A DNA stretch of 32,260 nt from JAXMBN01 sp046349875 (GTDB taxonomy: Bacteria; Planctomycetota; Planctomycetia; Pirellulales; Pirellulaceae), in assembly GCA_046349875.1 (NCBI GenBank), contig JAXMBN010000055.1, positions 1-32,260 on the forward strand, written 5' to 3'. The position numbers and the translations under genes are program-made. Below, piece after piece: positions 9,060 to 18,161 of this stretch. The notes below the pieces were generated by a model. It was not told the DNA's origin, searched no databases, and saw only the letters and a list, made by a program, of their open reading frames with translations. The stretch's first letter is position 1. Every line of letters begins with the position of its first letter.

Positions 9060-10319
9060 ATGAAGACAGCGGACCCAAAACTGCAAGGAAATGGGAATCC
9101 AACCCGCGGATTTCGTTCGGTTGGATTTCCCCGATCGCCTGTTTCCAAAGAGGTTCGAGCTGAAGGGGCATCGGTAAGTGCCAACCCTTCGGTCTCTGCC
9201 TACGCGCCTGCGCCGCGTCCGGCTCCAACCAAGAGAGCCAAAGGGCGATGGTTTATCTCGGTGGTCATTCTTTCGTTCATGGGAACGGTGGCCATGTTTC
9301 TTTGGAATGAGTTTGGGCGCTATCAAGCTCGAGGCATTATCGAAGGACGCGTGGTTCGTATCGCTTCCCCGTGGGAAGCCACGGTTTCTGAATTGCTTGT
9401 TGCGGATGGTCAGCGAGTTCAAGCAGGTCAATTGTTGGCTCGGCTCGACAATGCCGATCTCAAGTTAAGACTGGCAAAGATCGAAGATGACATGGCTCTT
9501 GCACGAGCCTCGATCGCAACACGATTGGCAGAACTCAGTTCGCGCAAGAAAGAGAATGATCTATCGCGACTGCAATCGCATATCGACTACTTTCGCATTC
9601 TTTCCCAGGTGCACGCCGAGAAGTCTAGGCTTATCGAGTTGCAAACAACCTTAAACGCTTTCGATCGCTTGCAGGATCCAGGCGTGGTATCGCAAGTGGA
9701 GAATGATCAAACGCGAGCTGCTCGCGATGGTCAGGTCGAGCGTATTCATGCGTTGGAAGAAGCTGCTTCCCAACTAGCGATTGGTTTGGAAAAAATCGAT
9801 TCAGAAGATCGCGATGGGAATCCATTGGAAGCCGATACGGCTCGATGGAACACGCTTCAGAAAGAATGGGATCGACTGCGGCATTTGGAGTCTCGAGGAG
9901 AAATACGTTCGCCGGTTACAGGAACGATCCTTCTGAATCATCATTGGACTGGCGAGTTCGTAGCTGCCAATGCGGAGCTCTTTCAGATCCTCGAGGAGCA
10001 TACTCTGCAGGCTCGCGTATTCGTTACGCAAACTCAAGCCAGACCTTATCGATCAGGCGACAAGCTTTGGCTGTCACTGCCGCCTCATCATCGTGCGATG
10101 GCCTTTCGCATCGATCGCGTCGATGATGAAGCAGTACCAGCACCGAACCCGATTCGCCGCTACTACCGTAGCGATGAGAGACTCGTTTCCCTTTTGGCAA
10201 AGCCCGATGCTCAAGAAATGTTGGATACGCAGGGTGAGCAGCCCGTGTGGCTCGGCGCAGAAGTATTAGTTCCTCGCTGGAATTCGTGGATGGCCACCAT
10301 TCCAGGGTCAGGGGAGTAA
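9060..10319 (+). CDS. HlyD-like membrane fusion protein
   Basis: An intact protein of 419 residues from ATG 9060 (439 if ATG 9000 is used). Order of parts: a proline-rich cytoplasmic N-terminus; one transmembrane helix at about 64-84 (WFISVVILSFMGTVAMFLW); a lipoyl-like half-motif at 95-135 (GRVVRIASPWEATVSELLVA then VQAGQLLARLD); a charged coiled coil at about 140-230; a second lipoyl half (RSPVTGTILLNHHWTGEFV); and a beta-barrel-like C-terminus (ARPYRSGDKLWLSLP). This is the HlyD/EmrA periplasmic adaptor plan, inner-membrane anchored. No dedicated ABC or RND pump lies beside it; the downstream PilZ and GT2 genes suggest a role like Alg44 in polysaccharide secretion (inference). The downstream gene starts 7 bases after its stop. 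Confidence 0.82.
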   Translation: MKTADPKLQGNGNPTRGFRSVGFPRSPVSKEVRAEGASVSANPSVSAYAPAPRPAPTKRAKGRWFISVVILSFMGTVAMFLWNEFGRYQARGIIEGRVVRIASPWEATVSELLVADGQRVQAGQLLARLDNADLKLRLAKIEDDMALARASIATRLAELSSRKKENDLSRLQSHIDYFRILSQVHAEKSRLIELQTTLNAFDRLQDPGVVSQVENDQTRAARDGQVERIHALEEAASQLAIGLEKIDSEDRDGNPLEADTARWNTLQKEWDRLRHLESRGEIRSPVTGTILLNHHWTGEFVAANAELFQILEEHTLQARVFVTQTQARPYRSGDKLWLSLPPHHRAMAFRIDRVDDEAVPAPNPIRRYYRSDERLVSLLAKPDAQEMLDTQGEQPVWLGAEVLVPRWNSWMATIPGSGE

Positions 10320-10325
10320 GTCATC

Positions 10326-11665
10326 ATGCGCATCCTCTACTTTGAACGCGATATTGCCGAGGCTCGCGCCACGCCCAGTTGCTTGCCTACAAAGGCATTC
10401 CCGGGGAGCTTCAGCACTGTCACCAAGTCGATGCCGTCAGTGAACTGGGCGCACCGGCGCAAGTCACATCTGGTCGTGTTACAATTTAAACAGTTTGACC
10501 GTGCCGATTACCGAAGAGTTGACGAGTTCCGCGCCTGAGTGGCCACGGATCGCTGGTCTGGTGGATCTCGCTCGAAACCGGGCAGACCAGATTGGCTGCG
10601 GGTTGGTTTGTCGGATGTGATCGTCGCCCAAGGCACTTCAGGTGACTGGTGGATGCGTCGCATGTGGCTTGCCGTCTCGATACCATCGCTCCATGCAAGA
10701 ACGCCATTCCGTGCAGTTGCGGCGAAATCTATGTCAATCGCCATCACCATGACTGGATGTGGTGCTGCGGTCGATCGAACCGTCACCGAAGAGCATGTTC
10801 CCGCGAGCCTATCGTTCCCTACATGAAATTGGGCTGCGATAGATCCATTAATGCCTCAAGAAACCGATCGGCTTATCGATCGCCATCTGAAGGATCGAGG
10901 TACGCCTCGACTTCGGGGAAAGCGACTTCCCGGAACGATGCTACGGTCGAAGTCTTCCGCGATGTGGAATCTTGCGTCGATCGACTTCGCAGGGATCCCG
11001 CAAGCTTCTACGTAACCGTCGCCTTCAGCCAGCGATCTCTACGAGCGTGTGGTAGCCAACTCTTTCGGGCATTCAACCCAAGCCCGACCACCTTGGTCCT
11101 GCTGTGCACGGATCGATCCGACGCTGCAGCCAAGCTCGGCAACGAAGAGCTTTTCGATGATTGTATTCTACCCGCACTTAACGACCTCGCCGCTCGTTCG
11201 GGGACTTCTGTGCCGAGGAGAGGTCAGTCTATCAAGTCAACGAGGCGACGCGATTGACCGCGCACCCAAGGTATCCGATCGTCGTCGAGCTCTTTTGCGG
11301 GGCAGATCGTCGAATCGCTGCACGATACTTGATCACGTCCTTTCTGGCCATCTCCGGCCGCGATGGGATGCCAGATCGAGCAGGGCCTGCGACGCGTTTT
11401 CCATCGATTTTTCAGCCGGTGGTATTGGATTTCAGATCTCCAATCACGCGGATGGCCTTCCAAGTCGCAATTGGGTGTTGGGTGTTGAGTGCGTGGACGA
11501 GCAAGGTGAGTGCACAACGCTTACTTCTGCAATGTACTCGTCCGCAACGTCAGCTACCTCAGCGGTGTGCGAATGGGAGGTCATTCCGGAACGTGCGAAG
11601 AAGATCTTGCTGAGCTTGATCGGCTCTATCCCAAATTGCAGGTCACTTCCGAAAATCGAATGTAG
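10326..11665 (+). pseudogene. PilZ-domain (probable c-di-GMP-binding) regulator, multiply frameshifted
   Basis: The start is ATG 10326 behind GGGGAG, giving MRILYFERDIAEARA. Restoring one base at each of the short runs at 10369, 10479 and 10613 keeps one frame open through AQLLAYKGIPGELQHCHQVD, NLNSLTVPITEELTSSAPEW and DVIVAQGTSGDWWMRR. Further shifts are inferred at 10755, 10831, 11066, 11222 and 11509. The C-terminal part shows a PilZ pattern: EATRLTAHPRYPIVVEL (basic residues before the barrel), FSIDFSAGGIGFQ (the D-x-S-x-x-G motif), then FCNVLVRNVSYLSGVRMGG, ending at TAG 11665. PilZ domains bind cyclic di-GMP and commonly switch polysaccharide synthases. The N-terminal half is unrecognised; it may be a degenerate receiver-like domain. 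It may be a single gene with the zinc-ribbon region that follows in the same frame. Confidence 0.6.
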
Positions 11666-12108
11666 TCTTTCGCAACGCGCCAGGCACTCAATGGGGTCGA
11701 GCTAGGTGTTCGAAAAAAGTTGTTGCATCGATTGCAAGCGTGCCCAGAATGCCGTGGAACGGTCACGTTAGGGCATGGATGTCGCGAATGCGGGTCGCCT
11801 GATATCCACTTTCACGAGATGATCCATCACTACGCCTGTGCCCATGTAGAAAAAGCCTGCTTGGATCAGGGAAGAACTTTCTGCCCTGCGTTTGACCTGC
11901 AAGCTGGTGGCGAGTTCTGATTTCGAAGTGATTCGTTCGCATTACAGTTGCAGGGACTGTGGATTCGAAGGAAGTCAACTAGAGAACGTGGCTACCTGTC
12001 TCGGTTGCCAATTGCGATTCCCTTCTTCGCTATTCGGAAGAAGCAGAAGTCTATGGATATGATGCTGAACGACTGGATATTCTGGCTGTCGTCAATGCCA
12101 CATCATGA
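11666..12108 (+). pseudogene. zinc-ribbon protein or domain resembling TackOD1, frameshifted
   Basis: The frame after the TAG at 11663 reads RQALNGVELGVRKKLLHRLQ, then ACPECRG and a CRECGS pair, HFHEMIHHYACAHV, and stops near 11920. A second frame carries LTCKLVASSDFEVIRSHYSC, CRDCGFEGSQLENVATCLGC and LRFPSSLF. A third gives EEAEVYGYDAERLDILAVV ending at TGA 12106-12108. Three paired-cysteine knuckles and the IHHYACAHV block match the TackOD1-type output domain known from thaumarchaeal and planctomycete signalling proteins, recalled from memory. It lacks a good start codon, so it may be the C-terminus of the preceding PilZ gene. Its stop overlaps the next start (ATGA), indicating translational coupling to the glycosyltransferase. 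Confidence 0.55.
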
Positions 12109-13340
12109 GCTTCGCTCTTGGTGTGTCCGCTATTGATGTTTGATTCGAGCCGCTATGTTATCAGCGGCTTTCGCTTTGGTGTGGACAGATCCGACGGTGA
12201 TGGAATTTCTTTCTTCCGAGCTGAAACCCATGTCCGTATTCGTATTGCCCAAGGGTGTGCGTCGTCGTGGCTGGGTTGAATGAAGCCGATGGCTTAGAAC
12301 GCGGGCTCTCGAACATCTGGGGAACCTATCCTCGACTTGAGATCATCGTGGTAGACGATGGCTCGAGTGATGGCATGTCCGAGGTCGCGCATCGATTCGC
12401 TCGCGACCATGAGGGGATTCGGGTGATCACCAAACAACGCGGTGGCAAATCTGCCGCCATGAATGCGGCACTGCCACTGACATCAGCGGAAATCATCGTG
12501 ATCGTCGACGCCGATTCAGAACTCGGCACTCAGGCGATCTGGGAGATCGTTCAGCCTCTTCGAGATGCTCGCGTGGCCGCCGTTGCCGGCAACGTGATGG
12601 TTCGCAATACCAAAACGAATCTTTTGACGGCCTTTCAGTCTTTTGAGTTTCTTCGATCGATATTGCTTGGCCGCATGGTGAGTTCCCGAATAGGAACGCT
12701 GGGAATTGTTTCCGGTGCGTTTGGGGCCTTTCGCAAAGCGATACTAGACCGTGTTGGAGGTTGGGACGTTGGCCCTGGAGAAGACGAAGATATCGTTCTT
12801 CGCATTCGCAAGATCGGATATCGCATTGAGTTTGCGCCGTATGCTGAATGCTATACCGATGTTCCGGAAAAGCTCAAGGTGCTCACCAAACAACGTCGCC
12901 GTTGGGAGTGGGCCGTCGTTACTTTCGAATCTCGGAAGCATATCGACATGGCTCTTCCTAACCAGGCTCATTTCTCTTGGAGCAATTTCTTTCTCTTCAT
13001 GGAGCGATGGGTTTTCAATCTCGTGTTACCACTCTGGTGTTGGATCGGGCTCGGTTGGATCGCCTTGGTGCAGCCTTCCGATTCGTGGCTTTTTATCGCC
13101 ATGCTTTACTTGTCGCTCTATGCGTTCAATGAATTCGTACTCTACTTGTTGATCCTGTATTACACCGACCATAAAGCGCGGGATGCGAAACTGATTTGGG
13201 TGGTCCCGTTGCTACCGTTCTACCAAGCCTATCAGCGTTTCGTAACCACGTGGGCGATTCTCGAAGAGATGCTTACGCGTCGATCGTTCCGCGATAGCTT
13301 CGTTCCCGCGCACGTACGCCAGATGACTTGGAAGTGGTAA
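12105..13340 (+). CDS. processive family-2 glycosyltransferase (frameshifts at the N-terminus)
   Basis: The frame from GTG 12255 encodes 361 residues with the full GT2 synthase signature: IIVVDDGSSDG (residues 31-40), VDADSE (84-89, the D-x-D motif), GEDEDI (175-180) and QRRRW (213-217), followed by C-terminal transmembrane helices from about residue 240. This is the BcsA/Alg8/NodC-like architecture: nucleotide-sugar polymerisation at the inner membrane. Upstream, ATG 12105 overlaps the previous stop and gives SFALGVSAIDV. Adding a T at 12139-12141 and removing a G at 12253-12255 links it through VLIRAAMLSAAFALVW and FVLPK to VCVVVAGLNE, supplying the missing first transmembrane helix and catalytic strand. 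The polymer made is unknown. Confidence 0.85.
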
Positions 13341-13382
13341 GACTCTATCGTACGATTGGACCTTCTTCGGTTGATGGTTCGA

Positions 13383-16300
13383 TTATTTTCCTCGCAGTGA
13401 ATCAAGCAAAGGAATGCGGCTTGCTTGTCTCACCGCGAGCAGACTGGATAAGAACCCGGTAACGATGACGATCATCAACATTACGAAGGGACCAACGAAA
13501 TCCGTGATGGGCTGACCTCCCAGCCAAGCGGGTACTCCCGCAAACAGCGCAGCGCCTCCACCAATCCCAACGCCCACCATCAAAAGCGACGCGCTTTCCC
13601 ACATCAACAGCGATCGAATGCGAGGTTGATTCCATCCAAGTGCTCGAAGCAATGCAATCTCCGAGCGTCTTTCAAAGATGGTACGCAATTGCACCACAGA
13701 AAGGCCAAAGGTTCCCAAGAGAAGCCCCAAGGCTCCTAAGGCTTGGAATGCAGATAGATACGTATTTTGAACGGCCAATAGAGATTGCAATATCGATCGG
13801 GTAGGTGTGAGATCGAGCCCTTCATCTCCCCATCCCGTTTCAAGAAGCGATGGCAAACCATCCGGAGACCGCACTCGACTATCATCGATCAAAAAGGCTT
13901 GATAACCGCTCAAGGTTGGAAAGGCATCGGTAAAATGATCTTCGCCAAGCAACAGATACCCTTGAAGCAATGTATTCTGAAGGAGGGCAACGGTTTGAAA
14001 ATAAATGGTTTTGCCGTCGTATTCAAATGAAAAGATCTCGCCTATTTTGGCGCCGCGATGGAGTGACCACATGGCCGTATTGAGATCGAGAATGACAGGG
14101 TAGGGGGCTGTTGAACTTCCATCACCTGGCCGATCCAGCATTGCAAACGGAGACCGTTCTTCCTCAGTGTTTTGAGCTCGGTCCTTTGCGGCCCAGCCGA
14201 ACTTTCGAACAGAGGCAAGCTCTGCATCTCGTTCGGCAAGGCTCTTGCCGATGCCAAGCACTTGAGGTTGCTGAGCCTGGTAAAGATTGTTGCAACTTGC
14301 ATCGTCTCCTTGCCGCAATCGAAGAGAATAGATTTGCAAACCTTCGAGCGAACTCACTTTATCTCCTAGAGCATTTCGCCAACCCTCGGGATTCGAAAGA
14401 CCGGAAGCGATCGGTATCGAAGACTCGGCATAGAATCCGAATCCACCAACGCTTGAAGAAGTAGGTTTGGCTTGGAAAAGACTTACCGATAGTACTAAAA
14501 AGGAAGCGAAAGCGATCATGCCCACCGAGAGTGTACTTCTTAATGGGTTGCGACGTGCACTTTGAAGAGCCATGCCTGTGACTCCGACAAGGGCGTTCGC
14601 GTCCGTCGATGGGCGACCTGCTTTGCAACGCGCGTGAAAGAGGAGCAATCCACCGAGGACCAACATCATGGCGCCCCCCAGCAATGCACCAGCTTTGGCT
14701 TCCCCAGCCAGAAAGGGACTTGCTGCCACGCCACCCATTGCACCAAGGCAACAAAGGGCGAGCCAGAGGCGATGCCACGAGGGACGTTTTTGGGACGACG
14801 GTGGTTCTTCGAGTCGTTCGCGAAGCAATCGAAGTATAGGGACCTTGATCAACGAAGCCAGGCTCCAGCGAATGGTTGCGATGGCGGCAATCCAACCCAA
14901 TAGCCATCCGAGTACCAAGCTCCATGGCGTGAGCGTGAATCGTAGAAAGGCAATTTGGATGGCCCCAATCCACCAACCACTGAGCCCCAAAATCATCGCA
15001 TAGGCATATCCGATGCCTACAAGGATTCCGAGAGTTCCTCCGATCGCTGCTAAGATACCCCCTTCGATGAGCAACAACCAACGTACTTGTGCCAATCGCC
15101 AACCCAACGAAAAGAGAAGACCCCACTGCGAAGCTCGTTGCTCGATGCTCAAACGAAACAAAAGCGATACGAGAATGAGGGCGGCGATGATGACGAAGAA
15201 ACTTAAGGACAGGAACAATGCATCAAATGGTGTTGTTCCTTTGGCGGCGTCCAATTGTTGTCGCAGCAGCGCTACGGGTTGTAATCCCATCTCCGGTGCA
15301 ACCGCTTCAAGCGAAGGCAATAACTTTGCCTCGAGGTCTTCCACACTGGATGCGGCGGTGATGGGAATACGAATCGAACTGATCTTTCCAAATCGGGAGC
15401 CAAAGAGCTTCTGTCCATCGGCCAGAGAAAGATACAGTTTGGGGGTCAATCGATACTGTTCCCAATAGTCATCGTCTTCGGAGCGAATCTCGCGAGTCAA
15501 ACGAAAGGGAAGATCCCAGTCGGAGATCGAGTCTTGATCGGTAATTCCCGGAACCTCAGGTGTCAGGTGCGGATCGTTAAAGACCGTCGGAGGATCACTA
15601 AATTTGGCCTCGCGGTTGCGGCGATAAGGAGACGAGGGTTGCGTCAAAGGCAGGATGGATGCGACTTGAGCTTCAAAGCTCTTTTCGACCTCTTTTCCAT
15701 GCACGGTCTCTGGAAGGTAGTAAGCGATCGAAAGCCGGTCGCCTACTTGCAGCTTCAGTTGTTCGGCTAACCATCGAGTCACTCCCACCGATACAATATT
15801 CGCATCACCTTTTCCCTCACGATTCTCATGCCATCGAAGCGTGGACCCATCATCAATAGCACTAATCGTTGAATAAGGGATCGTGATTTTCTTGGTTTCG
15901 GATGGTGCGGCATCTGCTTTCTCAATCCCATTCACCAAGTAGGTGAGGACGGGTTGAAGATCTTGATCAGGCAACGCCTCTTGAAGAGCTGCAGCAACCG
16001 TATCGGAGATCAAGAGTTGTTCGCTGGTGATGTGATAATAGTCATAGATGACTTGCGTGTTGTCTTTCGCTGATGCAGCAAATTCTTTGTTGACTCGCTC
16101 TAGCTTGAGGCCATAGTCAGCGAGTTTAGGTTGTACGCTCTTGGCTAGCGACTTCCATTGCGCATTCGCTTTCTCGACGGGCAGTGACGCCGAAGAAGGT
16201 GCATCCGTTTTGCGAGTGATCAACGTTGCATTGAACTGCCCGCGACGGTTGAGAGCATCCTGCAGAACACCGATGGGAACGAAGGCATTTCTAGGAGGCT

Positions 16301-16934
16301 TTTGACTGGCTCGCAAATCGAATCGACCGAGCCCTTGATTGGGAATGATGGCTGCAACGCGTAGTTGCGGAAGGTTGATGACTTCGGTCTCCTTTTTGCC
16401 GAGTGGACTATCGGCTGGCACAGCTTGTTGACTCGGCAATCGAAGCGTAACGTTATCTCCGACCGATGCCCCAAGCTCGCTGGCCAAGGCCTCATTGAGC
16501 ACCACTTCGTTGCCCGATGGAATCGATCGCAAGGGATTGGTTTGGCTATGCCAGATCCAGTCGTGGTAGCCGAAGACTAGAATCGAACCCGACCGTTGGA
16601 TCTGATCGGCATGTTTGCACTCCGCAGTCGCTCGTGGAAACAAGATTGCAGGAAGAGGCGCATCGAGCTCCTGAGGATAGTCGTTGGACTTTTCCATGCG
16701 TTGCAGGATCGAATCATCCAAGAAGCGATTCGGAAGCAGGGCGTATTCGATGCGGCCGAGGCGATCCAAGATCAGCGATCGCATGCTAGCTCGGACGCTA
16801 TCACCAACCAGCAACGCTCCAACAATCACCGCCGTGGTGGCGATGGCGCCAATCGTAACCAGCAGAAAGGTCTTCCAGGAAAAACGGAACGATCGCGCGA
16901 GCATCGTTCCCGTCGATAACGATGCTTGGGTCAT
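13383..16934 (-). CDS. FtsX/MacB-type ABC transporter permease, 1183 residues
   Basis: An intact inner-membrane permease. The N-terminal helix (FLLVTIGAIATTAVIVGALLV, about 23-43) is followed by a large extracytoplasmic region to about residue 590. Then come helices at about 590-720 (LSFFVIIAALILVSLLF and further), a central MacB/FtsX segment, a second periplasmic part, and C-terminal helices at about 1060-1180 ending LDSLRGK. This repeats the FtsX unit, as in exporters of the LolCDE/MacB and DUF-type lipoprotein or peptide transport groups. It starts inside the stop of the ATPase gene (ATGA overlap at 16931-16934), so the two are one transport unit. The substrate is unknown. The length is well above LolC or MacB because of the extracytoplasmic insert. 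Confidence 0.9.
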   Translation of the reverse strand: MTQASLSTGTMLARSFRFSWKTFLLVTIGAIATTAVIVGALLVGDSVRASMRSLILDRLGRIEYALLPNRFLDDSILQRMEKSNDYPQELDAPLPAILFPRATAECKHADQIQRSGSILVFGYHDWIWHSQTNPLRSIPSGNEVVLNEALASELGASVGDNVTLRLPSQQAVPADSPLGKKETEVINLPQLRVAAIIPNQGLGRFDLRASQKPPRNAFVPIGVLQDALNRRGQFNATLITRKTDAPSSASLPVEKANAQWKSLAKSVQPKLADYGLKLERVNKEFAASAKDNTQVIYDYYHITSEQLLISDTVAAALQEALPDQDLQPVLTYLVNGIEKADAAPSETKKITIPYSTISAIDDGSTLRWHENREGKGDANIVSVGVTRWLAEQLKLQVGDRLSIAYYLPETVHGKEVEKSFEAQVASILPLTQPSSPYRRNREAKFSDPPTVFNDPHLTPEVPGITDQDSISDWDLPFRLTREIRSEDDDYWEQYRLTPKLYLSLADGQKLFGSRFGKISSIRIPITAASSVEDLEAKLLPSLEAVAPEMGLQPVALLRQQLDAAKGTTPFDALFLSLSFFVIIAALILVSLLFRLSIEQRASQWGLLFSLGWRLAQVRWLLLIEGGILAAIGGTLGILVGIGYAYAMILGLSGWWIGAIQIAFLRFTLTPWSLVLGWLLGWIAAIATIRWSLASLIKVPILRLLRERLEEPPSSQKRPSWHRLWLALCCLGAMGGVAASPFLAGEAKAGALLGGAMMLVLGGLLLFHARCKAGRPSTDANALVGVTGMALQSARRNPLRSTLSVGMIAFASFLVLSVSLFQAKPTSSSVGGFGFYAESSIPIASGLSNPEGWRNALGDKVSSLEGLQIYSLRLRQGDDASCNNLYQAQQPQVLGIGKSLAERDAELASVRKFGWAAKDRAQNTEEERSPFAMLDRPGDGSSTAPYPVILDLNTAMWSLHRGAKIGEIFSFEYDGKTIYFQTVALLQNTLLQGYLLLGEDHFTDAFPTLSGYQAFLIDDSRVRSPDGLPSLLETGWGDEGLDLTPTRSILQSLLAVQNTYLSAFQALGALGLLLGTFGLSVVQLRTIFERRSEIALLRALGWNQPRIRSLLMWESASLLMVGVGIGGGAALFAGVPAWLGGQPITDFVGPFVMLMIVIVTGFLSSLLAVRQASRIPLLDSLRGK

Positions 16935-17605
16935 GATAGGGAAATTCGTCCTTTGATGAGCGTCCCGCGAGTTTGCAACATGTCCGCGATCTCGAGGCTG
17001 TGTGTCACCACGATCATCATGGCTTGTTCGCTCTTCTGCAATTCGATCAGAAGCGATGCTATGCGATGCGCATTCTCGGGATCGAGATTGCCTGTTGGTT
17101 CATCCGCCAAAATCAAGCTAGGTTTCATCAACAGGGCTCGTGCCACAGCCACGCGACCTTTTTCTCCTCCGCTCAATTCACTCGGAAGGTGATGGAGTCG
17201 AGACGCCAGGCCCACCCGCTGAATAAGTTCGATCGCGCGGGCTTGATAGGTCGATGACGATTGAGCGGAAGCGAGCGAGGGGACTAAAACGTTTTGCAAG
17301 ACATTCAAATGCGGAAGCAAATTATGATCTTGGAAGACGAATCCGATGTTTTGATTTCGAAAAGCTGCGAGTCCGCTTTCGGAGAGCTGGAATGGATCGG
17401 TACCGTTCAGCGTGAACGATCCCGAAGTGGGCCGGTCCAACGTTCCCAGTATGTGGAGCATTGTCGACTTGCCCGTTCCACTGGGGCCAACGATCGCCAT
17501 GTTTTGGCCAGGTGCTAGTTCGAGGGTGATATCCTCCAGCACCACGAGATCCTCGGCAGGGGTCGGATAAGACTTGCGAATATTGCGAGCAATCAGTGCA
17601 TTCAT
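16931..17605 (-). CDS. ABC transporter ATP-binding protein (LolD/MacB family)
   Basis: A 224-residue cytoplasmic ATPase energising the adjacent FtsX-type permease. Walker A is GPSGTGKST at 40-48, the signature LSGGEKG at 144-150, Walker B LILADEP at 164-170 with catalytic Glu 169, and the switch His is H202 in VVTHS. The QDHNLLPHLNVLQNV Q-loop pattern and the short length match the LolD/MacB/FtsE group. ATG 17605 is chosen because the family N-terminus (ARNIRKSYPTP) starts just after it; an in-frame TTG at 17668 would add 21 unrelated residues. The stop overlaps the permease start by 4 bases. Confidence 0.93.
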   Translation of the reverse strand: MNALIARNIRKSYPTPAEDLVVLEDITLELAPGQNMAIVGPSGTGKSTMLHILGTLDRPTSGSFTLNGTDPFQLSESGLAAFRNQNIGFVFQDHNLLPHLNVLQNVLVPSLASAQSSSTYQARAIELIQRVGLASRLHHLPSELSGGEKGRVAVARALLMKPSLILADEPTGNLDPENAHRIASLLIELQKSEQAMMIVVTHSLEIADMLQTRGTLIKGRISLS

Positions 17606-18161
17606 ACAAGGGCAATTCTTGCGTGTGGAAGAGATAAGGAACGCGACGGTTGATGGAAGTGAGGACAAGCCTCGAGGGCTCGTTGGAGGTCAAGCAGAAT
17701 GCCATCCATTGGACAGTTGGTGTGTTCGTTTTAGCTCGACAATGGGAACGGGCTATTATGAAGCATTGTAGAGCCGCCGGTATTCGAGAGGAGGGGATCC
17801 ATCAAACGAATTGATGCTAGCACTGCCACCATACGCATCCTAGTTGGAGAAATTTTCACAGTTTGCGAGCCGAATGGAAGTCGAAACGCCATTAACCGGC
17901 AAGCTTGGGGAGGGCTTTGTCCGAAGGAGGATTTGGGTGAACTTTATGATCGATGTGGTTGTGAAACGGGGGCTCCAACTACCTCGTAGGGGGCCGCGAA
18001 TTGCTTGGAAATGAATTGAAGGAAACTTGGCGAGTTCGTCTTGTCTCGAATCGACGCTTAGCTATTCTTCGAAAATGAGTTGACTTGGGCATTGGCCAGG
18101 GGTTGGCAATGCAAAAAAGGATTGTTCCGGGTCTGCTCGACTTTCTTTGAATCGACTCTGC
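17606..18161. other. 556-base divergent intergenic region
   Basis: Between the ABC exporter (minus) and the MFS gene (plus). No coding frame with family resemblance, no repeat shared with other parts of the window, and no RNA fold I could recognise. A TTGACT at about 18080 lies upstream of the MFS gene but has no matching -10 box. It is unusually long for this gene-dense window, and an undetected small RNA or leader is possible. Confidence 0.35.

Noticed and set aside
14359..15126. Minus-strand 255-codon frame inside the permease
   Set aside because: Same strand but wrong frame as the permease; composition is arginine/serine-rich, typical of a shifted frame.
15013..15468. Plus-strand 151-codon frame within the ABC permease
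   Set aside because: It is basic and serine-rich, with no family resemblance, and lies antisense to an intact 1183-residue transporter.
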